A program made the position numbers and the translations under genes. 64,000 bases of DNA from Clusia tigrina (taxonomy: Eukaryota; Arthropoda; Insecta; Diptera; Clusiidae): NCBI GenBank assembly GCA_920105625.2, contig OV050031.1:50734205-50798204 (forward strand), read 5' to 3'. The notes beneath the pieces were generated by a model. The model was not told the DNA's origin, made no database searches, and worked only from the letters and a program-made list of their open reading frames with translations. This document shows positions 28,301-42,040 of the stretch, piece by piece (the first letter of the stretch is position 1; each line of letters starts with the position of its first letter).

Positions 28301-31300
28301 TTGACAATAAAGTACTATTGTCAATTTGTAATATCGGTAAAACCGTGCTACACTTGAGTAAAAAATGAAACACTGATGCAACTTCAAAATTCACTAACTT
28401 TTATACTGTGCGTAATATAACTATCAAAGTTTGCAACATTGAAATGCTGTAACTTTTTACTGGTGCGTCATAAAACCTCGAAATTTTGTGACAATAAAAT
28501 TCTATTGTCAATTTGAAATATCGGTAAAACCGTGCTACACTTGAGTAAAAAATGAAACACTGATGCAACTACAAAATTCAATAACTTTTATACTGTGCGA
28601 AATATAACTATTAAAGTTTGCAACATTGAAATGCTGTAACTTTTTATTGGAGCGTCATAAAACCTTGAAAGTTTGTGACAATAAAGTACTATTGTCAATT
28701 TAAAATATCGGTATAACAGTGCTACCTTTGAGTAAAAAATGAAACAATGATGCAACTTCAAAATTCACTAAGTTTTATACAGTGCGTTATATAACTATCA
28801 AAGTTTGCAACATTGAAATGCTGTAACTTTTTACTGGTGCGTCATAAAACCTCGAAATTTTGTGACAATAAAATTCTATTGTCAATTTGAAATATCGGTA
28901 AAACAGTGCTATCCTTGAGGAAAAAATGAAACACTGATGCAACTATAAAATTCAGTAACTTTTATACTGTGCGTAATATAACTATCAAAGTTTGCAACAT
29001 TGAAATGCTGTCATTTTTTATTTGTGCGTCATACGACCTTGAAATTTTGTGACAATAAAGTACTATCTTTCAATTTGAAATATCGGAATAACAGTGCTAC
29101 CCTTGAGTAAAAAGTGAAACACTGATGCAACTTCAAAATTCACTAAGTTTTATACTGTGCGTTATATAACTATCAAAGTTTGCAACATTGAAATGCTGTA
29201 ACTTTTTACTGGTGCGTCATTAAACCTAGAAATTTTGTGACAATAAAATTCTATTGTCTATTTGAAATATCGGTAAAACAGTGCTACCCTTGAGTAAAAA
29301 TCAAACACTGATGCAACTACAAAATTCACTAACATTTATACTGTGAGTAATATAACTATCAAAGTTTGCAACATTGAATGCTGTAACTTTTTACTGGAGC
29401 GTCATAAGACCTTGTAATTTTGTGATAATAATGTACTATTGTCAATTTGAGATATCGGTATAACAGTGCTACCCTTGCGTAAAAATGAAACTCTGATGAA
29501 ACTTCAAAATTCACTAACTTTTATACTGTGCGGAATATAACAATCAAAGTTTGCAACATTGAAATGCTGTCATTTTTTATTGGTGCGTCATACCACCTTG
29601 AAATTTTGTGACAATAAAGTACTATTTTTCAATTTGAGATATCGGAATAACAGTGCTTCCCTTGAGTAAAGAATGAAACACTGATGCAACTTAAAAATTC
29701 ACAAACTTTTATACTGTGCGTAATATAACTATCAAAGTTTGCAATATTGAAATGCTGTAACTTTTTACATGTGCGTCATAAGACCTTGAAATTTTTTGAC
29801 AATAAAGTACTATTGTCAATTTAAAAGATCGGTATAACAGTGCTACCTTTGAGTAAAAAATGAAACACTGATGCAACTTAAAAATTCACAAACTTTTATA
29901 CTGTGCGTAATATAATTATCAAAGTTTGCAACATTGAAATGCAGTAACTTTTTACTGGTGCGTCATAAAACCTCGAAATTTTGTGACAATAAAATTCTAT
30001 TGTCTATTTGAAATATCGGTAAAACAGGGCTACCCTTGAGTAAAAATCAAACACTGATGCAACTACAAAATTCACTAACTTTTAACTGTGAATAATATAA
30101 CTATCAAAGTTTGCAACATTGAAATGATGTAACTTTTTACTGGAGCGTCATAAGACCTAGAAATTTTGTGATAATAATATACTATTATCAATTTGAGATA
30201 TCGGTATAACAGTGCTAACCTTGCGTAAAAATGAAACTCTGATGAAACTTCAAAATTCACTAACTTTTATACTGTGCGGAATATAACTATCAAAGTTTGC
30301 AACATTGAAATGCTGTAACTTTTTACTGGTGCGTCATAAAACCTCGAAATTTTGTGACAATAAAATTCTATTGTCAATTTGAAATATCGGTAAAACAGTG
30401 CTACCCTTGAGTAGAAAATGAAACCCTGATACAACTACAAAATTCAGTAACTTTTATACTGTGCGTAATATAACTATCAAAGTTTGCCACATTGAAATGC
30501 TGTAACTTTTTACTGGTGCGTCATAAAACCTCGAAATTTTGTGACAATAAAATTCTATTGTCAATTTGAAATATCGGTAAAACCGTGCTACACTTGAGTA
30601 AAAAATGAAACACTGATGCAACTACAAAATTCAATAACTTTTATACTGTGCGAAATATAACTATTAAAGTTTGCAACATTGAAATGCTGTAACTTTTTAT
30701 TGGAGCGTCATAAAACCTTGAAAGTTTGTGACAATAAAGTACTATTGTCAATTTAAAATATCGGTATAACAGTGCTACCTTTGAGTAAAAAATGAAACAA
30801 TGATGCAACTTCAAAATTCACTAAGTTTTATACAGTGCGTTATATAACTATCAAAGTTTGCAACATTGAAATGCTGTAACTTTTTACTGGTGCGTCATAA
30901 AACCTCGAAATTTTGTGACAATAAAATTCTATTGTCAATTTGAAATATCGGTAAAACAGTGCTATCCTTGAGTAAAAAATGAAACACTGATGCAACTATA
31001 AAATTCAGTAACTTTTATACTGTGCGTAATATAACTATCAAAGTTTGCAACATTGAAATGCTGTCATTTTTTATTGGTGCGTCATACGACCTTGAAATTT
31101 TGTGACAATAAAGTACTATCTTTCAATTTGAAATATCGGAATAACAGTGCTACCCTTGAGTAAAAAGTGAAACACTGATGCAACTTCAAAATTCACTAAG
31201 TTTTATACTGTGCGTTATATAACTATCAAAGTTTGCAACATTGAAATGCTGTAACTTTTTACTGGTGCGTCATTAAACCTAGAAATTTTGTGACAATAAA

Positions 31301-34300
31301 ATTCTATTGTCTATTTGAAATATCGGTAAAACAGTGCTACCCTTGAGTAAAAATCAAACACTGATGCAACTACAAAATTCACTAACATTTATACTGTGAG
31401 TAATATAACTATCAAAGTTTGCAACATTGAATGCTGTAACTTTTTACTGGAGCGTCATAAGACCTTGTAATTTTGTGATAATAATGTACTATTGTCAATT
31501 TGAGATATCGGTATAACAGTGCTACCCTTGCGTAAAAATGAAACTCTGATGAAACTTCAAAATTCACTAACTTTTATACTGTGCGGAATATAACAATCAA
31601 AGTTTGCAACATTGAAATGCTGTCATTTTTTATTGGTGCGTCATACCACCTTGAAATTTTGTGACAATAAAGTACTATTTTTCAATTTGAGATATCGGAA
31701 TAACAGTGCTTCCCTTGAGTAAAGAATGAAACACTGATGCAACTTAAAAATTCACAAACTTTTATACTGTGCGTAATATAACTATCAAAGTTTGCAATAT
31801 TGAAATGCTGTAACTTTTTACATGTGCGTCATAAGACGTTGAAATTTTTTGACAATAAAGTACTATTGTCAATTTAAAAGATCGGTATAACAGTGCTACC
31901 TTTGAGTAAAAAATGAAACACTGATGCAACTTAAAAATTCACAAACTTTTATACTGTGCGTAATATAATTATCAAAGTTTGCAACATTGAAATGCAGTAA
32001 CTTTTTACTGGTGCGTCATAAAACCTCGAAATTTTGTGACAATAAAATTCTATTGTCTATTTGAAATATCGGTAAAACAGGGCTACCCTTGAGTAAAAAT
32101 CAAACACTGATGCAACTACAAAATTCACTAACTTTTAACTGTGAATAATATAACTATCAAAGTTTGCAACATTGAAATGATGTAACTTTTTACTGGAGCG
32201 TCATAAGACCTAGAAATTTTGTGATAATAATATACTATTATCAATTTGAGATATCGGTATAACAGTGCTAACCTTGCGTAAAAATGAAACTCTGATGAAA
32301 CTTCAAAATTCACTAATTTTTATACTGTGCGGAATATAACTATCAAAGTTTGCAACATTGAAATGCTGTAACTTTTTACTGGTGCGTCATAAAACCTCGA
32401 AATTTTGTGACAATAAAATTCTATTGTCAATTTGAAATATCGGTAAAACAGTGCTACCCTTGAGTAGAAAATGAAACCCTGATACAACTACAAAATTCAG
32501 TAACTTTTATACTGTGCGTAATATAACTATCAAAGTTTGCAACATTGAAATGCTGTCATTTTTTATTGGTGCGTCATACGACCTTGAAATTTTGTGACAA
32601 TAAAGTACTATTTTTCAATTTGAGATATCGGAATAACAGTGCTTCCCTTGAGTAAAGAATGAAACACTGATGCAACTTAAAAATTCACAAACTTTTATAC
32701 TGTGCGTAATATAACTATCAAAGTTTGCAACATTGAAATGCTGTAACTTTTTACATGTGCGTCATAAGACCTTGAAATTTTTTGACAATAAAGTACTATT
32801 GTCAATTTGTAATATCGGTAAAACCGTGCTACACTTGAGTAAAAAATGAAACACTGATGCAACTATAAAATTCAGTAACTTTTATACTGTGCGTAATATA
32901 ACTATCAAAGTTTGCAACATTGAAATGCTGTCATTTTTTATTGGTGCGTCATACGACCTTGAAATTTTGTGACAATAAAGTACTATCTTTCAATTTGAGA
33001 TATCGGAATAACAGTGCTACCCTTGAGTAAAAAGTGAAACACTGATGCAACTTCAAAATTCACTAAGTTTTATACTGTGCGTTATATAACTATCAAAGTT
33101 TGCAACATTGAAATGCTGTAACTTTTTACTGGTGCGTCATTAAACCTCGAAATTTTGTGACAATAAAATTCTATTGTCTATTTGAAATATCGGTAAAACA
33201 GTTCTACCCTTGAGTAAAAATCAAACACTGATGCAACTACAAAATTCACTAACATTTATACTGTGAGTAATATAACTATCAAAGTTTGCAACATTGAATG
33301 CTGTAACTTTTTACTGGAGCGTCATAAGACCTTGAAATTTTGTGATAATAATGTACTATTGTCAATTTGAGATATCGGTATAACAGTGCTACCCTTGCGT
33401 AAAAATGAAACTCTGATGAAACTTCAAAATTCACTAACTTTTATACTGTGCGGAATATAACAATCAAAGTTTGCAACATTGAAATGCTGTCATTTTTTAT
33501 TGGTGCGTCATACCACCTTGAAATTTTGTGACAATAAAGTACTATTTTTCAATTTGAGATATCGGAATAACAGTGCTTCCCTTGAGTAAAGAATGAAACA
33601 CTGATGCAACTTAAAAATTCACAAACTTTTATACTGTGCGTAATATACCTATCAAAGTTTGCAATATTGAAATGCTGTAACTTTTTACATGTGCGTCATA
33701 AGACCTTGAAATTTTTTGACAATAAAGTACTATTGTCAATTTAAAAGATCGGTATAACAGTGCTACCTTTGAGTAAAAAATGAAACACTGATGCAACTTA
33801 AAAATTCACAAACTTTTATACTGTGCGTAATATAATTATCAAAGTTTGCAATATTGAAATGCAGTAACTTTTTACTGGTGCGTCATAAAACCTCGAAATT
33901 TTGTGACAATAAAATTCTATTGTCTATTTGAAATATCGGTAAAACAGGGCTACCCTTGAGTAAAAATCAAACACTGATGCAACTACAAAATTCACTAACT
34001 TTTAACTGTGAATAATATAACTATCAAAGTTTGCAACATTGAAATGATGTAACTTTTTACTGGAGCGTCATAAGACCTAGAAATTTTGTGATAATAATAT
34101 ACTATTATCAAATTGAGATATCGGTATAACAGTGCTAACCTTGCGTAAAAATGAAACTCTGATGAAACTTCAAAATTCACTAACTTTTATACTGTGCGGA
34201 ATATAACTATCAAAGTTTGCAACATTGAAATGCTGTAACTTTTTACTGGTGCGTCATAAAACCTCGAATTTTTGTGACAATAAAATTCTATTGTCAATTT

Positions 34301-35740
34301 GAAATATCGGTAAAACAGTGCTACCCTTGAGTAGAAAATGAAACCCTGATGCAACTACAAAATTCAGTAACTTTTATACTGTGCGAAATATAACTATCAA
34401 AGTTTGCAACATTGAAATGCTGTAACTTTTTACATGTGCGTCATAAGACCTTGAAATTTTTTGACAATAAAGTACTATTGTCAATTTGTAATATCGGTAA
34501 AACCGTGCTACACTTGAGTAAAAAATGAAACACTGATGCAACTTCAAAATTCACTAACTTTTATACTGTGCGTAATATAACTATCAAAGTTTGCAACATT
34601 GAAATGCTGTAACTTTTTACATGTGCGTCATAAGACCTTGAAATTTTTGACAATAAAGTACTATTGTCAATTTGTAATATCGGTAAAACCGTGCTACACT
34701 TGAGTAAAAAATGAAACACTGATGCAACTTCAAAATTCACTAACTTTTATACTGTGCGTAATATAACTATCAAAGTTTGCAACATTTAAATGCTGTAACT
34801 TTTTACTGGTGCGTCATAAAACCTCGAAATTTTGTGACAATAAAATTCTATTGTCAATTTGAAATATCGGTAAAACCGTGCTACACTTGAGTAAAAAATG
34901 AAACACTGATGCAACTACAAAATTCAATAACTTTTATACTGTGCGAAATATAACTATTAAAGTTTGCAACATTGAAATGCTGTAACTTTTTATTGGAGCG
35001 TCATAAAACCTTGAAAGTTTGTGACAATAAAGTACTATTGTCAATTTAAAATATCGGTATAACAGTGCTACCTTTGAGTAAAAAATGAAACACTGATGCA
35101 ACTTCAAAATTCACTAAGTTTTATACTGTGCGTTATATAACTATCAAAGTTTGCAACATTGAAATGCTGTAACTTTTTACTGGTGCGTCATTAAACCTCG
35201 AAATTTTGTGACAATAAAATTCTATTGTCAATTTGAAATATCGGTAAACCAGTGCTACCCTTGAGTAAAAAATGAAACACTGATGCAACTACAAAATTCA
35301 GTAACTTTTATACTGTGCGTAATATAACTATCAAAGTTTGCAACATTGAAATGCTGTCATTTTTTATTGGTGCGTCATACGACCTTGAAAATTTGTGACA
35401 ATAAAGTACTATCTTTCAATTTGAGATATCGGAATAACAGTGCTACCCTTGAGTAAAAAGTGAAACACTGATGCAACTTCAAAATTCACTAAGTTTTATA
35501 ATGTGCGTTATATAACTATCAAAGTTTGCAACATTGAAATGCTGTAACTTTTTACTGGTGCGTCATTAAACCTCGAAATTTTGTGACAATAAAATTCTAT
35601 TGTCAATTTGAAATATCGGTAAAACCGTGCTACACTTGAGTAAAAAATGAAACACTGATGCAACTACAAAATTCAATATCTTTTATACTGTGCGAAATAT
35701 AACTATCAAAGTTTGCGACATTGAAATGCTGTAAATTTTT
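25301..35740. repeat. Block B HOR units of 2998, 2053 and 1867 bp
   Basis: A monomer with a one-base deletion (CATTGAATGCTG) marks each unit at 26375, 29373, 31426 and 33293, giving spacings of 2998, 2053 and 1867 bp (about 16, 11 and 10 monomers). The TTTTAACTGTGAATAATATAAC monomer recurs in step near 30080, 32133 and 34000. The 945 bp difference between the first two spacings equals five monomers, and the extra DNA (about 27.7-28.6 kb) resembles the 6-mer HOR to the left. An 11-bp tandem duplication sits at 27421-27442 in one copy. Confidence 0.83.
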
Positions 35741-35845
35741 ACTGGTGCTTGATAAAAACTTGAAATTTTGTGACAGCAAAGTACTCTAAATGAAACATTG
35801 GTGCAACTTAAAAATTCTTAAACTTTTATACTGTGCGTAATATAA
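35703..35845. repeat. 143-bp truncated monomer
   Basis: A monomer lacking 44 bp, the stretch that normally contains TTGTCAATTTGAAATATCGG and the following CAGTGCT. The same deletion appears at 37607 and 39805, fixing the boundaries of the 1824 and 2198 bp units. Confidence 0.87.
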
Positions 35846-38800
35846 TTATCAAAGTTTGCAACATTGAAATGCGGTAACATTTTACTGGTGCGCCATAAAA
35901 CCTCGAAATTTTGTGACAATAAAGAACTATTGTCAATTTGAGATATCGGTATAACAGTGCTACCTTTGAGTAAAAAATGAAACACTGATGCAACTTAAAA
36001 ATTCACAAACTTTTATACTGTGCGTAATATAATTATCAAAGTTTGCAACATTGAAATGCAGTAACTTTTTACTGGTGCGTCATAAAACCTCGAAATTTTG
36101 TGACAATAAAATTCTATTGTCTATTTGAAATATCGGTAAAACAGGGCTACCCTTGAGTAAAAATCAAACACTGATGCAACTACAAAATTCACTAACTTTT
36201 AACTGTGAATAATATAACTATCAAAGTTTGCAACATTGAAATGATGTAACTTTTTACTGGAGCGTCATAAGACCTAGAAATTTTGTGATAATAATATACT
36301 ATTATCAATTTGAGATATCGGTATAACAGTGCTAACCTTGCGTAAAAATGAAACTCTGATGAAACTTCAAAATTCACTAACTTTTATACTGTGCGGAATA
36401 TAACTATCAAAGTTTGCAACATTGAAATGCTGTAACTTTTTACTGGTGCGTCATAAAACCTCGAAATTTTGTGACAATAAAATTCTATTGTCAATTTGAA
36501 ATATCGGTAAAACAGTGCTACCCTTGAGTAGAAAATGAAACCCTGATGCAACTACAAAATTCAGTAACTTTTATACTGTGCGAAATATAACTATCAAAGT
36601 TTGCAACATTGAAATGCTGTAACTTTTTACATGTGCGTCATAAGACCTTGAAATTTTTTGACAATAAAGTACTATTGTCAATTTGTAATATCGGTAAAAC
36701 CGTGCTACACTTGAGTAAAAAATGAAACACTGATGCAACTTCAAAATTCACTAACTTTTATACTGTGCGTAATATAACTATCAAAGTTTGCAACATTGAA
36801 ATGCTGTAACTTTTTACATGTGCGTCATAAGACCTTGAAATTTTTTGACAATAAAGTACTATTGTCAATTTGTAATATCGGTAAAACCGTGCTACACTTG
36901 AGTAAAAAATGAAACACTGATGCAACTTCAAAATTCACTAACTTTTATACTGCGCGTAATATAACTATCAAAGTTTGCAACATTGAAATGCTGTAACTTT
37001 TTACTGGTGCGTCATAAAACCTCGAAATTTTGTGACAATAAAATTCTATTGTCAATTTGAAATATCGGTAAAACCGTGCTACACTTGAGTAAAAAATGAA
37101 ACACTGATGCAACTACAAAATTCAGTAACTTTTATACTGTGCGTAATATAACTATCAAAGTTTGCAACATTGAAATGCTGTCATTTTTTATTGGTGCGTC
37201 ATACGACCTTGAAAATTTGTGACAATAAAGTACTATCTTTCAATTTGAGATATCGGAATAACAGTGCTACCCTTGAGTAAAAAGTGAAACACTGATGCAA
37301 CTTCAAAATTCACTAAGTTTTATAATGTGCGTTATATAACTATCAAAGTTTGCAACATTGAAATGCTGTAACTTTTTACTGGTGCGTCATTAAACCTCGA
37401 AATTTTGTGACAATAAAATTCTATTGTCAATTTGAAATATCGGTAAAACCGTGCTACACTTGAGTAAAAAATGAAACACTGATGCAACTACAAAATTCAA
37501 TATCTTTTATACTGTGCGAAATATAACTATCAAAGTTTGCGACATTGAAATGCTGTAAATTTTTACTGGTGCTTGATAAAAACTTGAAATTTTGTGACAG
37601 CAAAGTACTCTAAATGAAACATTGGTGCAACTTAAAAATTCTTAAACTTTTATACTGTGCGTAATATAATTATCAAAGTTTGCAACATTGAAATGCGGTA
37701 ACATTTTACTGGTGCGCCATAAAACCTCGAAATTTTGTGACAATAAAGAACTATTGTCAATTTGAGATATCGGTATAACAGTGCTACCTTTGAGTAAAAA
37801 ATGAAACACTGATGCAACTTAAAAATTCACAAACTTTTATACTGTGCGTAATATAATTATCAAAGTTTGCAACATTGAAATGCAGTAACTTTTTACTGGT
37901 GCGTCATAAAACCTCGAAATTTTGTGACAATAAAATTCTATTGCCTATTTGAAATATCGGTAAAACAGGGCTACCCTTGAGTAAAAATCAAACACTGATG
38001 CAACTACAAAATTCACTAACTTTTAACTGTGAATAATATAACTATCAAAGTTTGCAACATTGAAATGATGTAACTTTTTACTGGAGCGTCATAAGACCTA
38101 GAAATTTTGTGATAATAATATACTATTATCAATTTGAGATATCGGTATAACAGTGCTAACCTTGCGTAAAAATGAAACTCTGATGAAACTTCAAAATTCA
38201 CTAACTTTTATACTGTGCGGAATATAACTATCAAAGTTTGCAACATTGAAATGCTGTAACTTTTTACTGGTGCGTCATAAAACCTCGAAATTTTGTGACA
38301 ATAAAATTCTATTGTCAATTTGAAATATCGGTAAAACAGTGCTACCCTTGAGTAGAAAATGAAACCCTGATGCAACTACAAAATTCAGTAACTTTTATAC
38401 TGTGCGAAATATAACTATCAAAGTTTGCAACATTGAAATGCTGTAACTTTTTACATGTGCGTCATAAGACCTTGAAATTTTTTGACAATAAAGTACTATT
38501 GTCAATTTGTAATATCGGTAAAACCGTGCTACACTTGAGTAAAAAATGAAACACTGATGCAACTTCAAAATTCACTAACTTTTATACTGTGCGTAATATA
38601 ACTATCAAAGTTTGCAACATTGAAATGCTGTAACTTTTTACATGTGCGTCATAAGACCTTGAAATTTTTTGACAATAAAGTACTATTGTCAATTTGTAAT
38701 ATCGGTAAAACCGTGCTACACTTGAGTAAAAAATGAAACACTGATGCAACTTCAAAATTCACTAACTTTTATACTGTGCGTAATATAACTATCAAAGTTT

Positions 38801-39990
38801 GCAACATTGAAATGCTGTAACTTTTTACTGGTGCGTCATAAAACCTCGAAATTTTGTGACAATAAAATTCTATTGTCAATTTGAAATATCGGTAAAACCG
38901 TGCTACACTTGAGTAAAAAATGAAACACTGATGCAACTACAAAATTCAATAACTTTTATACTGTGCGAAATATAACTATTAAAGTTTGCAACATTGAAAT
39001 GCTGTAACTTTTTATTGGAGCGTCATAAAACCTTGAAAGTTTGTGACAATAAAGTACTATTGTCAATTTAAAATATCGGTATAACAGTGCTACCTTTGAG
39101 TAAAAAATGAAACACTGATGCAACTTCAAAATTCACTAAGTTTTATACTGTGCGTTATATAACTATCAAAGTTTGCAACATTGAAATGCTGTAACTTTTT
39201 ACTGGTGCGTCATTAAACCTCGAAATTTTGTGAATATAAAATTCTATTGTCAATTTGAAATATCGGTAAAACAGTGCTACCCTTGAGTAAAAAATGAAAC
39301 ACTGATGCAACTACAAAATTCAGTAACTTTTATACTGTGCGTAATATAACTATCAAAGTTTGCAACATTGAAATGCTGTCATTTTTTATTGGTGCGTCAT
39401 ACGACCTTGAAAATTTGTGACAATAAAGTACTATCTTTCAATTTGAGATATCGGAATAACAGTGCTACCCTTGAGTAAAAAGTGAAACACTGATGCAACT
39501 TCAAAATTCACTAAGTTTTATAATGTGCGTTATATAACTATCAAAGTTTGCAACATTGAAATGCTGTAACTTTTTACTGGTGCGTCATTAAACCTCGAAA
39601 TTTTGTGACAATAAAATTCTATTGTCAATTTGAAATATCGGTAAAACCGTGCTACACTTGAGTAAAAAATGAAACACTGATGCAACTACAAAATTCAATA
39701 TCTTTTATACTGTGCGAAATATAACTATCAAAGTTTGCGACATTGAAATGCTGTAAATTTTTACTGGTGCTTGATAAAAACTTGAAATTTTGTGACAGCA
39801 AAGTACTCTAAATGAAACATTGGTGCAACTTAAAAATTCTTAAACTTTTATACTGTGCGTAATATAATTATCAAAGTTTGCAACATTGAAATGCGGTAAC
39901 ATTTTACTGGTGCGCCATAAAACCTCGAAATTTTGTGACAATAAAGAACTATTGTCAATTTGAGATATCGGTATAACAGTGCTACCTTTG
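35741..39990. repeat. HOR units of 1824 and 2198 bp with a 143-bp monomer
   Basis: The marker ACTCTAAATGAAACATTGG occurs at 35783, 37607 and 39805, with spacings of 1824 and 2198 bp. It sits in a monomer only 143 bp long: the distance from CTATC at 35703 to TTATC at 35846 is 143 bp, which means 44 bp were lost between GTACTC and AAATGAAAC. The shared deletion proves that the three copies come from one ancestor unit. Confidence 0.85.
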
Positions 39991-41879
39991 AGTAAAAAAT
40001 GAAACACTGATGCAACTTCAAAATTCACTAACTTTTATACTGTGCGTAATATAACTATCAAAGTTTGCAATATTGAAATGCAGTAACTTTTTACTGGAGC
40101 GTCATAATACCTTAAAATTTTGTGACAATAAAGTACTATTGTCTATTTAATAGATCGGTATAACAGTGCTACCTTTGAGTAAAAAAATTAAACACTGATG
40201 CAACTTCAAAATTCACTAAATTTTATACTGTGCGTAATATAACTATCAAAGTTTGCAACATTGAAATGCTGTAACTTTTTACTGGTCCGTCATAAGAACT
40301 TGAAATTTTGTGACAATAAAGTACTCTTGTCAATTTGATATATCGGTATAACAGTGCTACCCTTGAGTAAAAATGAAACACTGATGAAACTTCAAAATTC
40401 ACTAACTTTTATACTGTGCGTAATATAACTATCAAAGTTTGCGACATTGAAATGCTGTAAATTTTTACTGGTGCGTCATAAGAACTTGAAATTTTGTGAC
40501 AGTAAAGTACTCTTGTCAATTTGAAATATCGGTATAACAGTGCTTCCCTTGATTAAAGAATGAAACACTGATGCAACTTAAAATTTCACAAACTTTTATA
40601 CTGTGCGTAATATAACTATCAAAGTTTGCAACATTGAAATGCGGTAAGTTTTTACTGGTGCGTCATAAAACCTCGAAATTTTGTGACAATAAAATTCTAT
40701 TGTCTATTTGAAATATCGGTAAAACAGGGCTACCCTTGAGTAAAAATCAAACACTGATGCAACTACAAAATTCACTAACTTTTATACTGTGAATAATATA
40801 ACTATCAAAGTTTGCAACATTGAAATGCTGTAACTTTTTACTGGTGCTTCATAAAAACTTGAAATTTTGTGACAATAAAGTACTCTTGTCAATTTGAAAT
40901 ATCGGTAAAACAGTGCTTCCCCTGAGTAAAAAATGAAACAATGATACAACTTCAAAGTTCACTAACTTTTATACTGTGCGTAACAAAATTATCAAAGTTT
41001 GCAATATTGAAATGCTGTAACTTTTTACTGGAGCGTCATAGTACCTTGAAATTTTGTCACAATAAAGTACTATTGTCAATTTAAAATATCGGTATAACAG
41101 TGCTACTTTTGAGTAAAAAATGAAACACTGATGCAACTTCAAAATTCACTAACTTTTATACTGTGCGTAATATAACTATCAAAGTTTGCAATATTGAAAT
41201 GCTGTAACTTTTTACTGGAGCGTCATAATACCTTAAAATTTTGTGACCATAAAGTACTATTGTCAATTTAAAAGATCGGTATAACAGTGCTACCTTTGAA
41301 AAAAAAAATTAAACACTGAAGCAACTTCAAAATTCACTAAATTTTATACTGTGCGTAATATAACTATCAAAGTTTGCAATATTGAAATGCTGTAACTTTT
41401 TACTGGAGCGTCATAATACCTTAAAATTTTGTAACCATAAAGTACTATTGTCAATTTAAAAGATCGGTATAACAGTGCTACCTTTGAGTAAAAAATTAAA
41501 CACTGATGCAACTTCAAAATTCACTAAATTTTATACTGTGCGTAATATAACTATCAAAGTTTGCAACATTGAAATGCTGTAACTTTTTATTGGAGTGTCA
41601 TAAGAACTTGAAATTTTGTGACAATAATGTACTCTTGTCAATTTGAAATATCGGTATAACAGTGCTACCCTTGAGTAAAAATGAAACACTGATGAAACTT
41701 CAAAATTCACTAACTTTTATACTGTGCGTAATATAACTATCAAAGTTTGCAACATTGAAATGCTGTAAATTTTTACTGGTGCGTCATAAAAACTTGAAAT
41801 TTTGTGACAGTAAAGTACTCTTGTCAATTTGAAATATCGGTATAACAGTGCTTCCCTTGATTAAAGAATGAAACACTGA

Positions 41880-41904
41880 AGGGTAAAAACATATGAAATC
41901 AACC
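41880..41904 (+). repeat. Terminal inverted repeat, left, copy 1
   Basis: 25 bp starting AGGGTAAAAAC and ending GAAATCAACC, the exact reverse complement of 44432-44456. Beyond it the two ends diverge for about 105-112 bp before the long arms begin. Confidence 0.95.
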
Positions 41905-41986
41905 AATGAGTTGACCGCACCGATTTCGAATTGGATGAAATATGGTACGAAGGGAAAGTTAAACATAATAATAGCGTTTGCCAACT

Positions 41987-42040
41987 TTCAGTGTCCTAGC
42001 TCTCGTACTTTCAGAATTATGGCCATTCCAAGTTGGCAAA
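41987..42040 (+). promoter_or_regulatory. Candidate transposase-binding dyad, left end, copy 1
   Basis: TTTGCCAACTT at 41987-41997 faces its exact reverse complement AAGTTGGCAAA at 42030-42040, 32 bp apart. The same pair is found at the other end of the element (44288-44298 and 44339-44349), even though part of the spacer is diverged. Conservation of this motif inside diverged subterminal sequence suggests a protein-binding role; that is inference. The matching pair in the second element is at 51721-51774. Confidence 0.45.

Larger units (their letters stand above)
1..41879. repeat. 187-bp satellite array, left part (about 224 monomers)
   Basis: Head-to-tail copies of an AT-rich monomer. The landmark TGTGCGTAATATAACTATC recurs at 187-bp spacing (monomer starts 1, 188, 375, 562), with rare length variants. 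Each monomer carries, in order, CAAAGTTTGCAA, a GTAACTTTTTAC stretch, GCGTCATAA, a GACAATA...TATTGTC dyad, ATATCGGTATAACAGTGCT and GAAACACTGATGCAACTT. Neighbouring monomers differ at several positions, while monomers many units apart are nearly identical, which is the hallmark of higher-order repeats. No unrelated sequence interrupts this stretch and I see no genes in it. The only open frames are minus-strand frames of 60-66 codons that recur with the repeat. A structural or chromatin role is inference. Confidence 0.97.

Noticed and set aside
1..41879. CRISPR-like array of regular repeats
   Set aside because: There is no repeat-spacer alternation; the whole 187 bp repeats with substitutions, and no cas genes are present.
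41871..41880. CACTG at the left edge as a CACTA-type transposon terminus
   Set aside because: CACTGA is part of the satellite monomer and is found in uninterrupted monomers. The right side lacks its inverse at the element end.
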